The notes beneath the pieces are model-generated. The model saw only the letters and a list, made by a program, of their open reading frames with translations. It searched no databases and was not told the origin of the DNA. Shown here piece by piece: positions 7,060-8,534 of a stretch of 8,534 nucleotides of DNA. Every line of letters starts with the position of its first letter. The stretch's first letter is position 1. The DNA lies in contig QHUD01000073.1 in NCBI GenBank assembly GCA_003221085.1, positions 1 to 8,534 of the forward strand, given 5' to 3'. Made by a program: the position numbers and the translations under genes. This DNA is from Gemmatimonadota bacterium (lineage in GTDB: Bacteria; Gemmatimonadota; Gemmatimonadetes; Gemmatimonadales; GWC2-71-9).

Positions 7060-8025
7060 ATGGCGTCCGCATCCCCCTCCCCTACCCCGATCCTGATCCT
7101 CGACCGGGTCAGCAAGCGCTTCGCCGGTCACACCGCTGTCGATGACCTCTCGCTGTCCGTGCCGCGTGGCGTGATCTACGGCCTGCTGGGCCCGAACGGC
7201 GCCGGGAAAACGACGACCCTCCGCATGATCATGGACATCCTGGAGCCGGACGCCGGTGCGGTGCGGTTGTTCGGGGACCCGGGCGGCGGACGGCGGCACT
7301 CGGAGCGGATCGGCTATCTCCCGGAGGAGCGGGGTCTGTACCGCAAGATGCGCGTACTCGATGTCCTGGTGTTTCTCGGCGAAATGAAAGGGATGGACCG
7401 GCGGCGGGCGGGCCAGCAGGCGGGCGACTGGCTCGCACGGCTGGGTCTCGCCGACTGGCGGCTGCGCCGTATCGATGAGCTGTCGAAGGGGATGCAGCAG
7501 AAAGTGCAGTTCATCGCGACGGTGCTGCACGACCCTGACCTCGTGATCCTGGATGAGCCGTTCTCGGGGCTCGATCCCGTCAACACTCAGGTAATAAAAG
7601 ACGTGGTGCTCGATCTGCACGGCCGTGGCAAGACCATCCTCTTCTCGACGCACATCATGGAGCAGGCCGAGAAGCTGTGCGAGCAGTTGTGCATCATCGC
7701 CCGTGGACGGAAGCTGGTGGACGGTGCGCTTAGCGACATCAAGCGGACACACGGCGGACACCATCTCGTCATCGGGTTCGAGGGCAACCCCGGTGCGGCG
7801 GCACACGTGTTTGCAGATAAAGAACTCGTAAGCAGGGTCGACAATTACGGTCAGTACGCCGAGCTCGAGCTCGCAGCCGGCGCGGACGCGCAGCGCGTGC
7901 TCGCGGGGTTGGTGTCGTCGGGCGCCCGGCTCTCGCGCTTCGAGCTCCAGGAGGCGTCGCTCCACAAAATCTTCATCGATTTGGTCGGCCCGGAGCCGGC
8001 CGGCGACGGATCGTCCCGTGAGTAG
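7060..8025 (+). CDS. NatA/YhaQ-like ABC exporter ATP-binding protein
   Basis: ATPase subunit of an ABC-2-type exporter. The 321-residue product has Walker A GPNGAGKTT (44-52), signature LSKGMQQ (141-147), Walker B LVILDEPFSGLDP (161-173) and H-loop His198 in FSTHIMEQAE. The usual Q-loop glutamine is replaced: the segment reads GYLPEERGLY (85-94), which is typical of the YhaQ/NatA branch. After the nucleotide-binding domain comes a C-terminal extension of about 85 residues ending in RFELQEASLHKIFIDLVG (293-310), resembling the DUF4162-type tail of that branch. Members are linked to sodium efflux (NatAB) or to uncharacterised export; the substrate cannot be read from sequence. The start is the first ATG after sufU; there is no clear ribosome binding site, and the N-terminus has a low-complexity SPSPTP stretch. 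It overlaps the permease gene by 8 bases. Confidence 0.93.
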   Translation: MASASPSPTPILILDRVSKRFAGHTAVDDLSLSVPRGVIYGLLGPNGAGKTTTLRMIMDILEPDAGAVRLFGDPGGGRRHSERIGYLPEERGLYRKMRVLDVLVFLGEMKGMDRRRAGQQAGDWLARLGLADWRLRRIDELSKGMQQKVQFIATVLHDPDLVILDEPFSGLDPVNTQVIKDVVLDLHGRGKTILFSTHIMEQAEKLCEQLCIIARGRKLVDGALSDIKRTHGGHHLVIGFEGNPGAAAHVFADKELVSRVDNYGQYAELELAAGADAQRVLAGLVSSGARLSRFELQEASLHKIFIDLVGPEPAGDGSSRE

Positions 8026-8534
8026 AGTCGGGGCCGTCATCCGGCGCGAGTTCGTCGAACGCGTGCGGAGGAAGTCGTTCTGGGTGATGGCCATGCTCGG
8101 ACCCGTCTTCTTCGCCGCCGTCTTCCTGGTGCCGGTGTTGCTCTCGCAGGGAGGAGGCGTGCGGCGGCTCGTAGTGGTGGATCGGACGACGACGGCGTTC
8201 GGTGCAGCCGTCGCGGCGCGACTCGACTCGACGCGAGGCTTTGTCGTGGTGGGGCGCATCCCGGGCGCCCCCGGGGTCGAAGACTCGCTGGCGGGGGAAG
8301 TGAGCGCGCGCCGTATCGAGGGATTCCTGTTGCTGTCGGACTCGCTGCTCGACGCGGGAACGGCGGAGTACCGGGCATCGAACGTATCGTCGCTGGACGA
8401 CGTCGGACTGTTGCGCGAGACGCTGGGCCGCGTCGCCGAGAACGCGCGTCTCGAGCGGGCAGGCGTGAACCCGAGGGTGGTGGCGCAGGCCCAGCTGCGG
8501 GTGTCTCTCCAAACCAACAAGATCACGCGTGGCC
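8018..8534 (+). CDS. ABC-2 family permease (NatB/YhaP-like), N-terminal part cut by right edge
   Basis: Membrane partner of the preceding ATPase. The GTG at 8018 overlaps the ATPase stop (8023-8025) by 8 bases. The frame stays open for 172 codons to the window end. The N-terminus has the typical basic amphipathic lead-in, RREFVERVRRKSFWV (residues 9-23), then a single hydrophobic segment at about 22-43 (MAMLGPVFFAAVFLVPVLL within it). A polar stretch of about 125 residues follows, expected to be the large external domain between the first and second membrane spans in NatB/YhaP proteins. Remaining spans lie beyond the window. The function is export of an unknown substrate, possibly cations. 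No strong ribosome binding site is seen, so expression probably depends on coupling to the ATPase. Confidence 0.85.
   Translation, partial: MSRVGAVIRREFVERVRRKSFWVMAMLGPVFFAAVFLVPVLLSQGGGVRRLVVVDRTTTAFGAAVAARLDSTRGFVVVGRIPGAPGVEDSLAGEVSARRIEGFLLLSDSLLDAGTAEYRASNVSSLDDVGLLRETLGRVAENARLERAGVNPRVVAQAQLRVSLQTNKITRG

Noticed and set aside
7063..7090. C-rich stretch at the natA N-terminus as a third heptamer repeat
   Set aside because: The spacing of C-runs is irregular and closer to 6 than 7; it simply encodes a Ser-Pro-Thr-rich start.

Overview
The window is a compact, GC-rich chromosomal segment, almost entirely coding, from what is probably a soil- or sediment-type bacterium. The gene set (short-form thiC with a TPP riboswitch, a divergent peptide deformylase, a sufBCDSU cluster of the SufU type, a NatA/YhaQ-type ABC exporter) and the high GC would fit Gemmatimonadota or a similar phylum. 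That placement is an inference from style and gene content; no rRNA or phylogenetic marker is present.

Layout. On the minus strand, 1-473 is the N-terminal part of thiC (runs off the left edge), preceded by a TPP (THI-box) riboswitch at about 481-557. Upstream of that, at 588-1133, is a peptide deformylase of a divergent subfamily. A 55-base divergent intergenic region follows. On the plus strand, 1189-1710 encodes a short MobA/MocA-like nucleotidyltransferase. A 115-base gap then holds a near-consensus sigma-70 promoter (TTGACA, 17 bases, TAGGAT) driving the main feature, the iron-sulfur cluster assembly operon sufB-sufC-sufD-sufS-sufU (1826-7037). All four internal junctions overlap, by 3, 4, 1 and 20 bases, so the genes are very likely translationally coupled. 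The last 1.5 kb holds a NatA/YhaQ-like ABC ATPase (7060-8025) and the start of its ABC-2 permease partner (8018 to the right edge).

How the genes work together. SufS removes sulfur from cysteine, SufU carries the persulfide, and SufB-SufC-SufD form the ATP-driven scaffold on which the Fe-S cluster is built. ThiC is itself a [4Fe-4S] radical-SAM enzyme, so it is a natural client, although nothing in the sequence shows shared regulation. The ABC exporter pair is separated from sufU by only 22 bases that fold into a hairpin; whether it is part of the suf transcript is open.

No wholly new system is visible: nearly everything belongs to known families. The most interesting unexplained features are (i) a heptamer-repeat, G-quadruplex-capable tract laid exactly over the sufB stop/sufC start, with a related heptamer repeat inside sufD; (ii) a riboswitch whose conserved 3' end is also the thiC ribosome binding site; (iii) a hairpin filling the sufU-natA gap; and (iv) two atypical enzymes, the deformylase and the shortened nucleotidyltransferase.
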